Assembly (NCBI GenBank): GCA_012032065.1
Contig: JAAURV010000060.1
Span: forward strand, 1 to 11,765
Reading direction: 5' to 3'
Origin: Hyphomicrobiales bacterium
GTDB taxonomy: Bacteria; Pseudomonadota; Alphaproteobacteria; Rhizobiales; Aestuariivirgaceae
Length of the DNA: 11,765 nucleotides
Below the pieces are notes generated by a model. It was not told where the DNA came from, searched no databases, and saw only the letters and a list, made by a program, of their open reading frames with translations. How positions within the stretch are numbered: the first letter of the stretch is position 1; every line of letters starts with the position of its first letter. Positions 1 through 6,696 of the stretch are shown piece by piece. The position numbers and the translations under genes were made by a program.

Positions 1-133
1 CCGTTCTTGATCCCTGAACCATGCGTCGCCGTGGCGCAAGCGCCCGCGACAGAGATATGCGGCAACGAAGCCAGGTTATGCAGCGCGAAGCCGTTACTTT
101 GCAGGTACTCCGCCAGCGTGCCGTAACGAATCC
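1..133 (-). pseudogene. FAD-linked sugar/alditol oxidase fragment (internal piece, fused to a PEGA gene)
   Basis: Read on the minus strand, the last ~43 codons before the window edge encode a peptide with RYGTLAEYL, NLASLPHISVAGAC and ATHGSG. This is the conserved FAD-binding segment of the D-arabinono-1,4-lactone oxidase / alditol (xylitol) oxidase family of flavoproteins, which oxidise sugar lactones or polyols with oxygen. The His of the GTHGSG-like loop is present. The usual N-terminus of such an enzyme, which begins the FAD domain about 100 residues earlier, is missing. Instead the frame comes directly out of a PEGA domain. The reading frame is still open at base 1, so the rest may lie outside the window. 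Codons here (att, cgt, agt, cat, tct, tca) are much less GC-biased than in the neighbouring DNA, suggesting a different source. The family call is firm; whether any functional enzyme exists is doubtful. The junction at about 133 is approximate because both parts could supply VTVEAG. Confidence 0.7.
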
Positions 134-735
134 CCGCCTCCACGGTCACCGAGGAGGTCCAGGGCTCGTAGCCCTCCTTCCTGACGTCGATCCGGTGCGC
201 CCCCGGCTTGAGCCGGTGCTGCAGCAGCGGGGTTTCTCCCACGTCCGCTCCGTTCACCGCCACCGCCGCCCCGAAGGGTGTCGAGAGAATGTCGGCGGTG
301 CCCGTCACCGGAGCGGCCGCACGAGGCTGACCTTCACGTCGACCGCGGGCTGCTCGGCGGTGAGGGTGACGGCCTCGCCCGCCGCCACCCGCTCGAAGAT
401 GGAGTCGAGGCGCGACGGGGGCGTGAACGTCTCGCCCACGGGATATTCGGCGGTAGGGTCAACAGGACGCTCCGCCAGCCAGCGGGCGAGATAGACGGGC
501 ATCTCACGATTGCGGGACACTTCATAGGCGGTGAAGACGATCCGCGCGCCAGCGCAGGCGGTGCGGGAATAGGCCCCGACGTTGCCGATTCCGGGGGGAG
601 GTCGGGCGACACGGCCCCATTGTCGCGCAGGGTGCGAAAGCGATTGAAGTAGGCGCGACGGCCCTCTTCGTCGCCGATTCCGTCAAGGTCGGCGGCGAGG
701 TCGGCTTGCTCGCGAAGGCTCAGGGTGTTGGACAT
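134..735 (-). pseudogene. PEGA-domain protein gene broken by two frameshifts
   Basis: Starts at ATG 735 behind a GGGAG ribosome site. The first 48 residues (MSNTLSLREQADLAADL...) read well up to a run of six C's (593-598), where the frame is lost. One more C would continue into GIGNVGAYSRT, VFTAYEVSRNREMP and ARWLAERP, a helical segment of unknown role that might be DNA-binding. A second loss near 314-316 (one G missing from ccggct) again breaks the frame. After it comes a clear PEGA domain: LSTPFGAAVAVNGADVGETP, LKPGAHRIDVRKEGYEPW. PEGA domains are small beta-rich repeats that are usually surface or periplasmic; they bear the S-x-P-x-GA-x-V-x-V-NG-x3-G-x-TP and PG-x-H signatures. No signal peptide is seen. 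Both breaks are single-base deletions in GC-rich runs, so they are either true decay or sequencing errors. The C-terminus then runs into an oxidase fragment. The role in the element is unknown. Confidence 0.65.
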
Positions 736-946
736 GTGCGGCTCCCGGCTGGCATTCAACAAGCCGAGTCTTACGACATTTGGACCGCTCGCACAACGTA
801 ACGGTAGGGGTCGCTTGGTCATTAACCTATTAGTTTACAACACTAAACAGAAAGTTGACTGAGCCGTTTTGCTTGCGGAATGGATGCTGACATGCTATCC
901 GTATGGTGCGCGGCCTGTGGTGAGGTCGCGCTCTTCTCTCGACAGA
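736..946. other. Gene-free divergent spacer with an inverted repeat
   Basis: No coding frame here has the neighbours' codon bias. The stretch lies between the minus-strand PEGA gene and the plus-strand small gene, so it should carry promoters for both. Around 820-850 it is AT-rich and contains a perfect inverted repeat, GTTTA (833-837) and TAAAC (844-848), with a six-base spacer; this could be a small operator. A TTGACT at 855-860 resembles a -35 box for rightward transcription, but I see no convincing -10 at the right distance. Confidence 0.35.
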
Positions 947-976
947 GCCGGGGGCGGGGTGCGAGCCGCCCCCGGC
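947..976 (+). promoter_or_regulatory. Perfect 11-bp GC stem-loop in the leader of the small plus-strand gene
   Basis: GCCGGGGGCGG (947-957) is an exact reverse complement of CCGCCCCCGGC (966-976), with an eight-base loop. The hairpin ends 18 bases before the ATG at 995. No T-run follows, so it is not a typical terminator. It could stabilise the mRNA, control translation of the gene behind it, or stop leftward transcription. Its function is inference; the structure is directly visible. Confidence 0.55.
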
Positions 977-994
977 AACCCAGAGGCCCCCGCA

Positions 995-1210
995 ATGCTC
1001 GACGTAATCGACAAGCTGCACACGCAAGCTCAGGACATCTGGGGCGTCGGCTATCGGCGCGGCGAGCCTTTGTGGAAAATCCGGCTGGTGATCGTGCGGA
1101 ATTTCGAGCGCGTGGGCGTCGAGCCCCCCGACGACGTGTTCGCCTTCACGACAGGCGGCATGTTGAGCGATGGAAACGTGAAGGACTGGCGGTCCCGGCT
1201 GGCAGCCTAG
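995..1210 (+). CDS. Small hypothetical protein (71 aa)
   Basis: This is the only plausible plus-strand gene. The start chosen is ATG 995 (MLDVIDKLHTQAQDIWG...), because from here the codons show the strong G/C third-position bias of neighbouring genes; the frame further upstream is hairpin leader sequence. The ribosome site is weak (AGAGG about 10 bases upstream). The protein is soluble, mixed alpha/beta-looking and charged, and ends KDWRSRLAA. I recognise no domain. Its stop overlaps the stop of the convergent membrane-protein gene within the palindrome CTAG, so the two mRNAs share their 3' ends, with no terminator between them. It may be an element cargo or regulatory protein. Existence is moderately supported; function is unknown. 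Confidence 0.55.
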   Translation: MLDVIDKLHTQAQDIWGVGYRRGEPLWKIRLVIVRNFERVGVEPPDDVFAFTTGGMLSDGNVKDWRSRLAA

Positions 1211-1497
1211 TCGATTTTCCAGAACCAAGTGACGATCCAGCCCGCCAGCGAGGCGAGCCCGCCCACTTGCCAGATAGGCCAGCCGGAATCGAAAAATTCC
1301 GCCTCGCCGAAGATCGGGGCGAATATCCCAATCACAAACATGAAAATGGCGGCGACCCACAGAAGCACAAAAATGCTTTGGGCGGGTTTAGCTGAAAACT
1401 CTGCCGCTAGTTTCGCCCGTTCCTCTTGGCTCTTGATCGCGCCCCAAATCGTGATTGCCACGACGTAGACCAAGAGACAGAACGCAAGAAAACCCAT
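1207..1497 (-). CDS. Small membrane protein with about three transmembrane helices (96 aa)
   Basis: Starts at ATG 1497, nine bases after the stop of the upstream small gene. Hydrophobic segments lie at residues ~2-20 (FLAFCLLVYVVAITIWGA), ~41-62 (SIFVLLWVAAIFMFVIGIFA) and ~74-92, with a charged stretch (KSQEERAKLAAEF) between the first two. There is no cleavable signal peptide. It is the last gene of the leftward series that begins with the terminase genes. The small size and several helices would suit a phage holin-like or superinfection-exclusion protein, but no family signature supports either and no lysin lies next to it. The 3' end overlaps the convergent 71-aa gene by three bases. I call it only an inner-membrane protein of unknown function. 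Confidence 0.6.
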   Translation of the reverse strand: MGFLAFCLLVYVVAITIWGAIKSQEERAKLAAEFSAKPAQSIFVLLWVAAIFMFVIGIFAPIFGEAEFFDSGWPIWQVGGLASLAGWIVTWFWKID

Positions 1498-1506
1498 TCG
1501 CCGGGC

Positions 1507-1722
1507 CTATTCCTTCCAGTTGCGGAAATAGAAGGCGATGCTCTCGACGGCCTCGGCAAACTCTTTCGCGTCCTTGTGTGAAAGGATCATCCCCTTGCCT
1601 CCAAAGTTGAGATACATCTGGGGGCCTTCACCCGCAAAGTTCGTCGTGCCGACTTCGAGGTTGTATTCCCCGCCCCCGGCGGCGTCGGTCACGTCCTTGT
1701 TGAAATATTCAGTCGTCGCCAT
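1507..1722 (-). CDS. Small hypothetical protein (71 aa)
   Basis: ATG 1722 directly follows the TGA of the upstream gene with no gap, so translation is probably coupled. The protein (MATTEYFNKDVTDAAGGG...) has a Gly-rich start, a middle part that looks like beta strands (QMYLNFGGKGMILS), and an amphipathic C-terminal helix (HKDAKEFAEAVESIAFYFRNW). I recognise no family. Position immediately downstream of the terminase large subunit and a 75-aa gene is where phages often keep head-tail joining proteins, but the sequence does not show a gpW-like pattern. Codon use matches the terminase genes, so it is probably a genuine gene of the element. Confidence 0.6.
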   Translation of the reverse strand: MATTEYFNKDVTDAAGGGEYNLEVGTTNFAGEGPQMYLNFGGKGMILSHKDAKEFAEAVESIAFYFRNWKE

Positions 1723-1950
1723 TCACTTGCCCTTTCGTATTGCCCGCGCGAGGTCCGCGATTCGGTTTATCGGTCCCGTCATCGTGTCGCCCGTGACGGG
1801 CCGGTCATCGGAATACACATCGACTCCGATTCCATCATAGAATTGCCCGAGGGTCAGTTCGTATTTCGCCACAACTGCCGCCAAATCGCGATAGAAGGCG
1901 TCGCGGTCTATCCATGGCGGGAATTTCCCGAGTTCTTCGTCGTCTTCCAA
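1723..1950 (-). CDS. Small hypothetical protein with TTG start (75 aa)
   Basis: The frame opens at TTG 1950, only three bases beyond the terminase large subunit stop. A good ribosome site (AAGGGG) lies six bases before it, formed by the last codons of the terminase gene, and no ATG or GTG is available in this frame nearby. The protein is acidic at the N-terminus (EDDEELGKFPPWIDRDAFYRD...), contains VVAKYELTLGQFYDGIGV and ends in a basic helix (RIADLARAIRKGK). No domain is recognised. Tight packing between the terminase and the next gene, with the stop abutting the next ATG, argues for a translationally coupled operon. Function is unknown; it may be a packaging accessory or cargo. Confidence 0.6.
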   Translation of the reverse strand: MEDDEELGKFPPWIDRDAFYRDLAAVVAKYELTLGQFYDGIGVDVYSDDRPVTGDTMTGPINRIADLARAIRKGK

Positions 1951-1953
1951 GAC

Positions 1954-3732
1954 CTACCCCTTGAGCCACTTGCTTCGGATCACATTAGGCGGTTTCGGCA
2001 GCGTCGTCACGCTCGCAACTTCCGCTTCGCGACGTTCCGGGGCTATGCCCACGAGGGCACGGGCGGCGAGCGCATAGACGACGCAATCCAGCGCCTCGGC
2101 CCGCTTGCCGACGATCCGCTCGAAGCGGGCGACGGGCTGGCCCCGGCTATACTTGACGACGCGGCGCTTGGCGGTGAGTTGGGCAAACCATTCGTCGGAC
2201 AGGGTGTCGCTGAATCGCCAGCCCGTGCCCGCTTGAAGGGCGTTCAAGAGGCGCTGTTTCGCCACGTCTACCCCGACAAGCTGAAGCACGATGCCCCTCG
2301 CCTTCGAGCGTTCCACCAGCGGGCGCTTGAAGCCTCCCACGCCCTTGAGCGGGAAAATGCGCCGGGCCATGCGCGGGCGACAGAAGCCATAGACTTGATC
2401 AGTCATGCCCCCGTCGCCCGAGTCGACAAGCACGGCGTCATAGCGCAGCGTTCCGCCCCGCTGGTGCGGGAAGTCGCGGCGCAAGAGGTCGTCAAGCTCC
2501 GCCCACGTCTCGCCTTCCAGTGGGTCGCCCCACACGATCTCATGGGCAAGCACCATTGCCTCGCCCTCAGCGGCCCAGCCTATCGACGTAAGTTCGATCC
2601 GGTCTTTCTGCACATCCGCGCCGCCGGTCAGGAAGAGGGTTTCGGCGGGCATCCGGTCAAGGCCGATTGCCTCCCGTTTCGAGGCGAGCGCGGACTCGTC
2701 CAGGTCGTCGCCCGACTGGTCGCGCCACGGCTCGGCGAGAAGCGTCGTCGTGAACGCCTTGAGCGTTTCCGGGCTCCGCTTGGATTCCAGAAACTCGGCG
2801 GCGAGGCGGCCCCAAGACGCATTCGGCAGAAGCGAGATAAGGGCATTCATCCGATAGCCATGGTGCCCAAGAACCTCGGGCCGGGTCGCGCGCCACCTGC
2901 CATTCCCGACCATCTCGGGCTTGAACCTCTCGGGCACCAGTGCCTCGCAATGTGGGCACCTGAAAGCCGCCGATTCAGGCTCGCCGGGTTTCCATTCGAT
3001 CATGCCCCAAGAAAGCTCAGAGAGGGCTCCGCACTCCGGGCAAGCGCACTCGAAGACTCTACGGTCGGACGCCTCATAGGCCCGCAGAATCCGACTGGTG
3101 GCTTCGTCAACGGGCGTCGAGCCCATGACGATCTTCCGGTCGCCATAGGACAGGGTGCGACGTTCGGCGAGCGTCACGGGGTCGCCCTCGCCCCCGGCGC
3201 TTATCTCGAAGCCGTCCACTTCGTCGAGCAACAGGACGCGCGCGGTGTGGCCCCGCAGGTTGCGCGGAGCACGGGCGCTCACCAGCTTGAGCGAGCCGCC
3301 GGGAAAACGACGCTGGAAGAGCGTGTCGCGCCCGCCGTCATCCGCCGCCAGCGCGGCCCGCAGGACAGGCGACTCCGCGAACGTCGGCTCGATGTTCCCG
3401 ACCATGAGGTCGCGGGCGTCTTGCTCGGCGGGCACGACGACAAGGATAGGGCTCGGATCGTTCACGGCATAGTGCCCGATAGCGGCGGTCAAGAGTTGGG
3501 TATAGCCCACGCGGACGCTCTTAAGGACGCTCACCCGCTCGACGGCGGGGTTGCCGATGGAGTCGGCAATCTCGCGCTGGTGAGGCCACAAGCGAAGCCT
3601 GCCCGGATGCGCGGCGATGCTTGATGGCAGATAGACGTGCCCCTCCACCCATTCCGAGAGGGCGAGCTTCTGCGGCGGGCGGAGCACCTGCAAGGCTTCG
3701 CGGCGGAGACGTTCATAGGGGTCATGCTTCAT
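1954..3732 (-). CDS. Phage terminase large subunit, lambda GpA family
   Basis: Motor and nuclease that packages phage DNA into proheads. At 592 aa it is near full length for the family. Visible parts: the deviant GpA-type Walker A KSVRVGYT (residues ~71-78), Walker B VLLLDE (~166-171), the coupling motif GSTP (~204-207), a possible zinc knuckle (Cys at ~229, 231 and 234, then CPHC ~259-262), and the C-terminal nuclease with acidic positions in GADVQKDRIE (~371-380), VDSGD (~436-440) and ALDCVVYALA (~547-556). I chose ATG 3732 (MKHDPYERLR) over a longer frame because it overlaps the small subunit stop by 11 bases and the extra upstream residues look like read-through of the small-subunit gene. 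It shows no frameshift. Its partner is the upstream small subunit. Unusually, no portal gene follows. Confidence 0.93.
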   Translation of the reverse strand: MKHDPYERLRREALQVLRPPQKLALSEWVEGHVYLPSSIAAHPGRLRLWPHQREIADSIGNPAVERVSVLKSVRVGYTQLLTAAIGHYAVNDPSPILVVVPAEQDARDLMVGNIEPTFAESPVLRAALAADDGGRDTLFQRRFPGGSLKLVSARAPRNLRGHTARVLLLDEVDGFEISAGGEGDPVTLAERRTLSYGDRKIVMGSTPVDEATSRILRAYEASDRRVFECACPECGALSELSWGMIEWKPGEPESAAFRCPHCEALVPERFKPEMVGNGRWRATRPEVLGHHGYRMNALISLLPNASWGRLAAEFLESKRSPETLKAFTTTLLAEPWRDQSGDDLDESALASKREAIGLDRMPAETLFLTGGADVQKDRIELTSIGWAAEGEAMVLAHEIVWGDPLEGETWAELDDLLRRDFPHQRGGTLRYDAVLVDSGDGGMTDQVYGFCRPRMARRIFPLKGVGGFKRPLVERSKARGIVLQLVGVDVAKQRLLNALQAGTGWRFSDTLSDEWFAQLTAKRRVVKYSRGQPVARFERIVGKRAEALDCVVYALAARALVGIAPERREAEVASVTTLPKPPNVIRSKWLKG

Positions 3733-4222
3733 CGGCCAGGGCCTCCAATGCGGCGCGGATTTCATCGTCGAGCGTTCCGGCGACAGCGCGGTCAAGGGCG
3801 CAGCGACCGGCCACCCTCTGCGGGATGGCAAGCATCGCGGCGCGCAAGTCGGTCAAGGTCCGCGCCCACGTCATCGCCACGGTTTTTGCGTCGAGAAGTT
3901 CGCCCCGCGTCTTAGCGTTCGCGATGGCGAGCTTGTCGGCTTGCTCATGGGCGAGCCGGAGCTTCTGCGCCGCAAGGTCGGGATTCGACGTGAGCCGCCC
4001 CTTCTGCCCGGCGCGTAGATGCTCGACATAGGCGCGGACGGCTTCTCGAAGATCGAAGCGCCCGTCGTGTCGGGGGATGACGCCTTCTCGCGCCAGAGCG
4101 TGAAGACGGGCCGGGCTCAGGTTGAGCCATTCGCCAAGCTCGGCGGCGGTGACGGTGCCGGATGCCTCGGGCTCGGGCGCTCCACCAAGCACGGCCTCAA
4201 TATCGGAGTCGTAGAGGGTCAA
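3722..4222 (-). CDS. Terminase small subunit, Nu1-like winged-helix type
   Basis: DNA-recognition subunit of the terminase (166 aa). Residues ~23-68 (TVTAAELGEWLNLSPARLHA..., then GVIPRHDGRFDLREAVRAYV) form a winged helix-turn-helix of the Nu1/DUF1441 type. A helical, coiled-coil-prone segment follows (~82-115, DLAAQKLRLAHEQADKLAI), usual for oligomerisation. The C-terminus presumably contacts the large subunit, whose ATG lies inside this gene's 3' end. The start is TTG 4222: an in-frame TGA lies only a few codons upstream, no ATG fits, and GGGAGG sits about five bases before the TTG. The DNA just upstream is full of dyads that could be its binding site. The family call is by motif pattern and context; fold-level confidence is good, subfamily less so. 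Confidence 0.85.
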   Translation of the reverse strand: MTLYDSDIEAVLGGAPEPEASGTVTAAELGEWLNLSPARLHALAREGVIPRHDGRFDLREAVRAYVEHLRAGQKGRLTSNPDLAAQKLRLAHEQADKLAIANAKTRGELLDAKTVAMTWARTLTDLRAAMLAIPQRVAGRCALDRAVAGTLDDEIRAALEALADEA

Positions 4223-4569
4223 TGCCGCCTCCCGTTTTCAGGATTTCTAGGATTTCCAGAGTTTCTGGAACGTGCTGAAACGCCGGGCTTGGATTCCCGA
4301 TTCCAGAAAATCTGGAAAGCGTGAAAAGCCGGGGCTCCGCGACCCCCGCAAGCCGCCCAAACCGGGAAGGACCCATGCGGCATACCACGCAACTCTGGAA
4401 ACCCCAGAGTTTCTGGGAATCCCCAGACGTGCGGGGACGTGGTGCAGCGGGTGAAACAAGAAACCGCCCTAAAGGGCGCGGTTTCCGTTTGTTTCATCAC
4501 CCTGCCGCCATGCCCGGTGAAACAAGGTGAAACGGTTTCACTTTGGTTTCCGTTTGTTTCCTGTCTCAT
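4219..4569 (-). CDS. Doubtful 116-aa reading frame bridging primase-helicase and terminase small subunit
   Basis: This frame starts at an ATG overlapping the primase-helicase stop (ATGA, 4566-4569) and ends at a TGA overlapping the TTG start of the small terminase (TTGA, 4219-4222). Such tight overlaps at both ends are typical of coupled phage genes. Against it, third codon positions are not GC-biased as in every neighbour, the product is low in recognisable structure (Gly/Pro/Cys-rich, with GFPE and NPRNPEN repeats), and the DNA is occupied by dyads and direct repeats. I think a regulatory or packaging region is more likely than a protein. Listed so that the possibility is not lost. Confidence 0.25.
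   Translation of the reverse strand: MRQETNGNQSETVSPCFTGHGGRVMKQTETAPFRAVSCFTRCTTSPHVWGFPETLGFPELRGMPHGSFPVWAACGGRGAPAFHAFQIFWNRESKPGVSARSRNSGNPRNPENGRRH
4254..4417. repeat. Cluster of dyads TTCCAGA-N3-TCTGGAA upstream of the terminase small subunit
   Basis: Perfect inverted repeats occur at 4254-4270 (TTCCAGA-GTT-TCTGGAA), 4301-4317 (TTCCAGA-AAA-TCTGGAA) and a variant at 4403-4417 (CCCAGA-GTT-TCTGGG). A larger overlapping dyad, AACTCTGG / CCAGAGTT, lies at 4391-4411, with a further half-site CCCAGA at about 4422. The shared core and three-base spacer suggest binding sites for one dimeric protein. Lying directly before a winged-helix terminase small subunit, they could be a pac/cosB site or an operator for the packaging genes. 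Direct GGATTTC repeats (4241-4257) adjoin the first dyad. Confidence 0.7.
4450..4560. repeat. Two-copy direct-repeat block with GTGAAAC / GTTTCAC elements
   Basis: GGTGAAACAAG occurs at 4450-4460 and again at 4516-4526. GGTTTCCGTTTGTTTC occurs at 4480-4495 and again at 4545-4560. The spacing is 66 and 65 bases, so an ancestral ~65-base unit appears duplicated and then diverged between the conserved parts. A palindrome GTGAAAC-G-GTTTCAC lies at 4527-4541. Spacing and irregularity rule out CRISPR. Next to a primase-helicase gene such iteron-like repeats could be a replication origin; this is inference. Confidence 0.65.
4460..4485 (-). terminator. Possible hairpin terminator downstream of the primase-helicase gene
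   Basis: GAAACCGCCC (4460-4469) pairs with GGGCGCGGTTTC (4474-4485) through ten pairs with a two-base bulge and a TAAA loop. Reading leftwards the stem is followed by TTGTTTCA, a weak T-rich tail. It lies about 80 bases after the primase-helicase stop and could terminate that transcript or reduce read-through into the terminase genes. It overlaps the direct-repeat block, so it may instead belong to that structure. Confidence 0.4.
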
Positions 4570-6696
4570 GCCTCGCCCTCACCGGATTCGAGGTCGTCAA
4601 AGTCCGTATCCACATCAACCTCCACGCGGGACGGGGCTCTTCGGATCGTCTCCCCCGTCTGGAAGAGACGCCCGGACTCCACGAGTCCATTCAACGCGCG
4701 GTTAAATCCGATGCCCCGGTTTCGCAGATTGTCCGAAACGAAAATCGACGTGTCCGCGATTGTCGCTTCTCGCAGGGCCTCCCGGTCCACGGTTTCCCCG
4801 CCCCCGGCGAGGGTCTGGAAGAGCGCCATAACCTTGCGCTGTTGCGGGGGCAGTCGCGGCCCCGACCGTTCGCCGCCCTCGGGCAGTTCCTCGCAGAAGC
4901 CCGCCGTGATCGGGTCGGCCGTCTTCGTCAGTGCCGAGTTCCTTCACTCCGATGGTGAAGGCGAGGCTGATAAGCGGGCCGTTCCGGTTCTTCTTCATCT
5001 CGCCACGGATCACGCCGGAGCCTTCGTCCATCTCAAGCAAGAGGGACATGTCCACATCGCCATTCAGAACGCTATGCCCCCTCGGGTTCTTCGCCGCGTG
5101 GGGCGTGTGGTGAACCATGATGACGGCGGTGCCCGTCGCCGCGATCTTGCGGGCGATCCTGACAACCCGCCCCATGCTCTCCGCCGCGTTCTCTTCGAGG
5201 CCGGGGAACGCCGCCGCCAAGGTGTCGATAATGACAAGACGGGGCTGTTGCGCTTGAACCTCCCGCAGAAGTTCCTTGAGGTCGGGTGCCCCCGTCTCGA
5301 AGAGCCCCCGGACATTGCCGACAAGCTGGAAATCGGGGGCCGGGCCATGCTCCGCTTCCAGGGCGCGGACTCGACGCTCAAGCCCAAGCGGGTCTTCGCT
5401 GGCGAGGTAGAACACCGGCCCCGCCTTCGTCTTGAGCCCGAACGTCTCGCGCCCTTGGGCGATTGCATAGCCGATGGCCGGGGCGATCATGCTCTTGCCG
5501 TGCCCCGGCGAGCCGTAAATCAGCCCGACCTGTCCCTTGTTGATGAACCTCTTGACCGCGTAGTCGGTGCCCGCCGAAACCCGGCATTGGTCGGGCGTCC
5601 GCCAGACAAGACCCCCGGTGCTCTTAGGCTCGGGCGCGTCGTCGAGCCCGAGAATCCGGGCAATCTCCGCGTTGGGATCGTCGTCATCCGGGAGGGCGTC
5701 GAAGTCGTCGTCGAAGTCTTCGGTCGGGCCTTCCCATCCGTTCTCGCGGGCATGGCGAAAGAGCGTTCCCGCCGCCGCGACGGGGCCTTCCCGCTCGCCA
5801 AAGCTGCGCCACTTGGCGCGAACCTCACCCGCCTTCCACTTCTCGCCGCAGGCGCTCCACGCCTCGGCTATAGCAAGCCCCCGCTTCGAGCCGCCCGTCT
5901 CATGGTGAACGGCGGCGAGGCATCTCCACCACGTCTCATAGTCGGTATCGGGGGGCACGGCGAAGAGGGCGTCGCGGATCGTCTTAAGGGGCCAGTCGCC
6001 GGGAGGCGAAACCGTTTCTCCGGGCTCCGAGGTTCGGGCATGGACGGCCCCCGCGTCGAGGTCAGCGCGCCCGTCGATATGCTCGCCGTCCACAAGGAAC
6101 GTCTCGGGCTCACGCCCCCCGGTGCCGCCGATGAAATAGGACTGCGACAGGGTGAAGGACTCGCGGGACAGGACGCCCCCCAAGATGCCATTCAGGCGGG
6201 CGACGTGCCGTTCCCGTTCCTCGGGCGAGAGAGGCCCCGAGAAGGGGCAAACGACGCGCCAGCGGTGCCCTTTGCCGGGCAAGCCATGCGAGGGGCTAGT
6301 GTAGATCAGCGCCGCGATACGGGCCTCGGCGAGCCGCCGCGCGGCCTCGGAGGGGGGCATCTCGCCCGCGTCATAGTCGGCTTCGAGCCCGTGAACCTCC
6401 CGCAGATTCTTCCGGTGCCGGAGACTGCCGTGCTCGGATTTGAGGTCGCCATAGCGCCCGAGGCTCACCAGCGGGAGGGCGCTCTTCTCCGCCGCCGCCG
6501 TCCGCTCCACCCGCTTCGCCAAGGCGATCAGGTCAGCGCGCTTGCCCCGCTTGGTCCGGGCTTTCGTATCGGGGAAGAGGGTGAAGGGGAACGGCGACGA
6601 CAGGGCGTCACCGGCCAGCATCTCCGCCTCTTCGGGCAGGGTGTAGATCGGCGCGGGCTTGATCCGGGCCGTGTGAATCGGTATAACATTGGGCAT
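4566..6696 (-). CDS. Primase-helicase: PrimPol, PriCT-2-like and RepA-type ATPase domains (one apparent frameshift)
   Basis: Replication protein for the element. It starts at ATG 6696 behind GGAAGGA. Domains in order: an archaeo-eukaryotic-type primase with the acidic motif LEADYD (~104-109), S-x-H in YTSPSHG (~132-138) and HRWRVV (~144-149); a PriCT-2-like helical part (DYETWWRCLAAVHHETGG, ~252-269); an acidic linker (~327-341); and a RecA/RepA-like ATPase with Walker A GSPGHGKS (~395-402), Walker B LVIIDT (~487-492) and VHHTPHA (~528-534). After GTDEDGRP (~595) the frame is lost at CCC (4912-4914); one C fewer would continue into ITAGFCEELPEGGE and a C-terminal helical, winged-helix-like tail ending DDLESGEGEA at 4566. 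Without that shift translation ends at 4702 in a low-complexity Arg/Gly tail. The primase and helicase cores are intact either way. Confidence 0.8.

Noticed and set aside
830..1360. Minus-strand frame of 176 codons between the membrane protein and PEGA genes
   Set aside because: It is antisense to the 71-aa plus-strand gene, which has better codon bias, and overlaps the 5' half of a likely membrane-protein gene in another frame; its content is His/Arg-rich shadow sequence.
1843..3624. Long plus-strand open frame (593 codons) opposite the terminase large subunit
   Set aside because: It is the antisense of a gene with clear GpA motifs; long antisense frames are common in GC-rich DNA, and the predicted protein shows no recognisable domain.
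4254..4560. CRISPR array
   Set aside because: The repeats are short, partly palindromic, unevenly spaced and of two unrelated kinds; no cas gene is nearby.
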